Shown: piece by piece, positions 3,967 to 5,168 of the stretch
Position numbering within the stretch: position 1 is the first letter of the stretch
Layout: each line of letters starts with the position of its first letter
Source of the DNA: an uncultured Christensenella sp.
GTDB lineage: Bacteria > Bacillota > Clostridia > Christensenellales > UBA1242
NCBI GenBank assembly: GCA_949295755.1
Contig: CASFMG010000014.1
Span: 1 to 5,168, forward strand
Reading direction: 5' to 3'
Length of the DNA stretch: 5,168 nt
Notes under the pieces: generated by a model
The model's database searches: none
The model's input: the letters and a program-made list of their open reading frames with translations, nothing else
Told to the model about the DNA's origin: nothing
Program-made: the position numbers and the translations under genes

Positions 3967-5168
3967 TTATGAAAACATTTTTAATGAAATTGTAAACAAT
4001 TTGAAAAAGAAAAATAGTTTGGATATTTCTAATGTTATAAAAGCATACAATTTTGCAAAAGAAAAACACAAAAATCAATTTAGAAAAAGTGGTGAACCTT
4101 ATATTTTACACCCTATTCAAGTTGCTTACATTTTAGAACATCTAGATTTTAATACCGATGTTATTTCTAGTGCACTTCTACACGATACAGTTGAAGATTG
4201 TGGCGTTACAATTAAAGAAATAGAAAAAACATTCAATAAACAAATTGCTGAAATTGTTGATGCTGTTACAGCAATAACAAAAGAAAATTTCATGCCAGAC
4301 AACGAAAATCTTTTTTCAAACACTGACGATTTTTTGAAGCAAGCAATAGAAGATAAAACTTATCAAAAACTAATATCTATTGGAAAAAATAACAAATTTG
4401 GATTTTACATTAAATTTGCTGATAGATTAAACAATTTACAAACAATAGGAATTTTTCCAAATTATAAAAAAGAAGCAAAAGTAAATGAAACAAAAAAATG
4501 GATTATACCACTTGCAAAACTTCTAAAATCTAAATATTTTTATGACAATATACGAAACGAATGCTTTCTAATATCAACAGAAAAAGAAAACAAAGACTTT
4601 ATAAACTATTACAATAGATATGTAAAAAACACAAAAAAATATTTAAACAAATTGAAAGAAGTCATCAAAAGAGAAGTTGATATATATCTTAAATCATTAA
4701 AAACCAACCTATCTTTATATAAAATAATTATAGAACCAAAAACTCAATTAGAAATATACAATAGCATAACTTCTCACTTTGAAATAAGCAAACTTACAAA
4801 AATTAAAGAGAGCAATTTTGTAAGCGTGCCAACCTATAACATATATATTGTTTTAAACGAAAAAGAACAAGCAAAAAACTATATGGAACTTTTATATGAA
4901 ATCATAAATAACACAAATTTATCACAAAGTTTAAAACCCATAAATATTGGATATGATACATTTAATAACAGTTATTTAATTGTGAAAGACAAAATAAGAA
5001 ATTTATTTAGTATGGCTTGTATGTCTAGACAACATTTTACAGAAGTGCAAAACGGAACAATTAATGGAACCGATGTTGATATCATTGATGAAACAATGTC
5101 AGGTGGTATTGTAACAAACTTCATCACAATTTTAACACCAACAAAAGAAAATTTCATGCCAGACAACG
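3959..5168 (+). CDS. RelA/SpoT homologue with intact HD hydrolase and degenerate synthetase region (cut by window edge)
   Basis: The frame is open from the ATG at 3959 to the window end: 403 codons and one base, no stop. Residues 31-165 are the HD domain that hydrolyses (p)ppGpp. Its hallmark FRKSGEPYILHP (41-52), ALLHDTVED (72-80) and FADRLNN (153-159) give R42, H51, H75-D76, E79-D80, D155 and N159, equivalent to R44, H53, H77-D78, E81-D82, D144 and N148 of the streptococcal Rel; about 13 extra residues lie between the last two groups, in the loop after VDAVTAITK. Residues 240-370 occupy the synthetase position and keep a faint fold echo (QLEIYNSITSHFEI; YNIYIVLNEKEQA), but there is no NGYQSLHT motif, no EIQIRT-like motif and no Asp between residues 242 and 332, so synthesis is unlikely. 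FITILTP (388-394) looks like the start of a TGS domain, as in long RSH enzymes. Likely a cytoplasmic alarmone hydrolase, translated with the XRE regulator. The last 9-10 residues are uncertain (see repeat). Confidence 0.85.
   Translation, partial: MNNYENIFNEIVNNLKKKNSLDISNVIKAYNFAKEKHKNQFRKSGEPYILHPIQVAYILEHLDFNTDVISSALLHDTVEDCGVTIKEIEKTFNKQIAEIVDAVTAITKENFMPDNENLFSNTDDFLKQAIEDKTYQKLISIGKNNKFGFYIKFADRLNNLQTIGIFPNYKKEAKVNETKKWIIPLAKLLKSKYFYDNIRNECFLISTEKENKDFINYYNRYVKNTKKYLNKLKEVIKREVDIYLKSLKTNLSLYKIIIEPKTQLEIYNSITSHFEISKLTKIKESNFVSVPTYNIYIVLNEKEQAKNYMELLYEIINNTNLSQSLKPINIGYDTFNNSYLIVKDKIRNLFSMACMSRQHFTEVQNGTINGTDVDIIDETMSGGIVTNFITILTPTKENFMPDN
4276..4304 (+). repeat. Copy 1 of a 29-bp exact in-frame direct repeat
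   Basis: Encodes TKENFMPDN in the HD-domain loop of the RSH protein (residues 107-115). Identical over 29 bases to 5140-5168, in the same reading frame; the bases before the two copies differ. Confidence 0.9.
5140..5168 (+). repeat. Copy 2 of the 29-bp repeat, ending exactly at the window end
   Basis: Encodes TKENFMPDN at the start of the putative TGS domain (residues 395-403). The identity runs to the very last base, so its full extent is unknown. It is either a genuine intragenic duplication or an assembly effect in which the contig ran into an internal k-mer. Confidence 0.85.

Noticed and set aside
4126..5166. Two leftward open frames (4126-4323 and 4972-5166) sharing the residues SGMKFSFV
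   Set aside because: Both are antisense to the RSH gene. Their shared residues are only the reverse reading of the 29-bp repeat.
1..5168. CRISPR arrays, tRNA or rRNA genes, insertion sequences, riboswitches
   Set aside because: Both strands were read: no regularly spaced repeats, no tRNA or rRNA-like GC-richer segments, no transposase motifs, and no leader long or structured enough for a riboswitch.

Overview
The window is very AT-rich. Its Shine-Dalgarno sites are AGGA or AGGAG, its promoters are of sigma-A type, its stops are TAA or TAG, and TGG encodes Trp. This fits a low-GC Gram-positive bacterium (Bacillota, probably an uncultured clostridial relative). That placement is inferred from composition and gene families only. 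It looks like chromosomal DNA; I see no insertion sequence, tRNA, rRNA or CRISPR array.

Left part, leftward genes (1-1838). A partial gene running off the left edge encodes the N-terminus of an AddB-type helicase-nuclease subunit. Its promoter suggests a leaderless mRNA, and it appears to lack the Walker A motif. Upstream lie a clear intrinsic terminator (289-315) and a small secreted protein (334-912). Further upstream is a 279-residue protein (999-1838) with two Myb/SANT-like helical units and a long C-terminal coiled coil. The addB promoter and the secreted-protein promoter are nearly the same sequence, a shared module with an extended -10.

Middle (1839-1942) is a divergent intergenic region with promoters in both directions. 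The rightward gene (1943-2869) encodes an unrecognised 308-residue protein. It also lacks a Shine-Dalgarno site and has a TATAAT 5 bases before its ATG.

Right part, rightward operon (2992-5168). A textbook promoter (TTGATT-N17-TATAAT) with a perfect 9-bp inverted repeat abutting its -35 drives an XRE-type helix-turn-helix regulator. The next gene overlaps it by 8 bases and runs off the right edge. It encodes a long RelA/SpoT homologue (RSH) of which 403 codons are visible. Every recognisable (p)ppGpp-hydrolase residue of the HD domain is present, but the synthetase-like region has lost its diagnostic residues. This suggests a hydrolase-only alarmone enzyme under the control of its own regulator, and it is the most interesting item here. 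The last 29 bases exactly repeat an internal segment of the same gene in the same frame, so the final residues should be treated with caution because the contig end may be an assembly effect.
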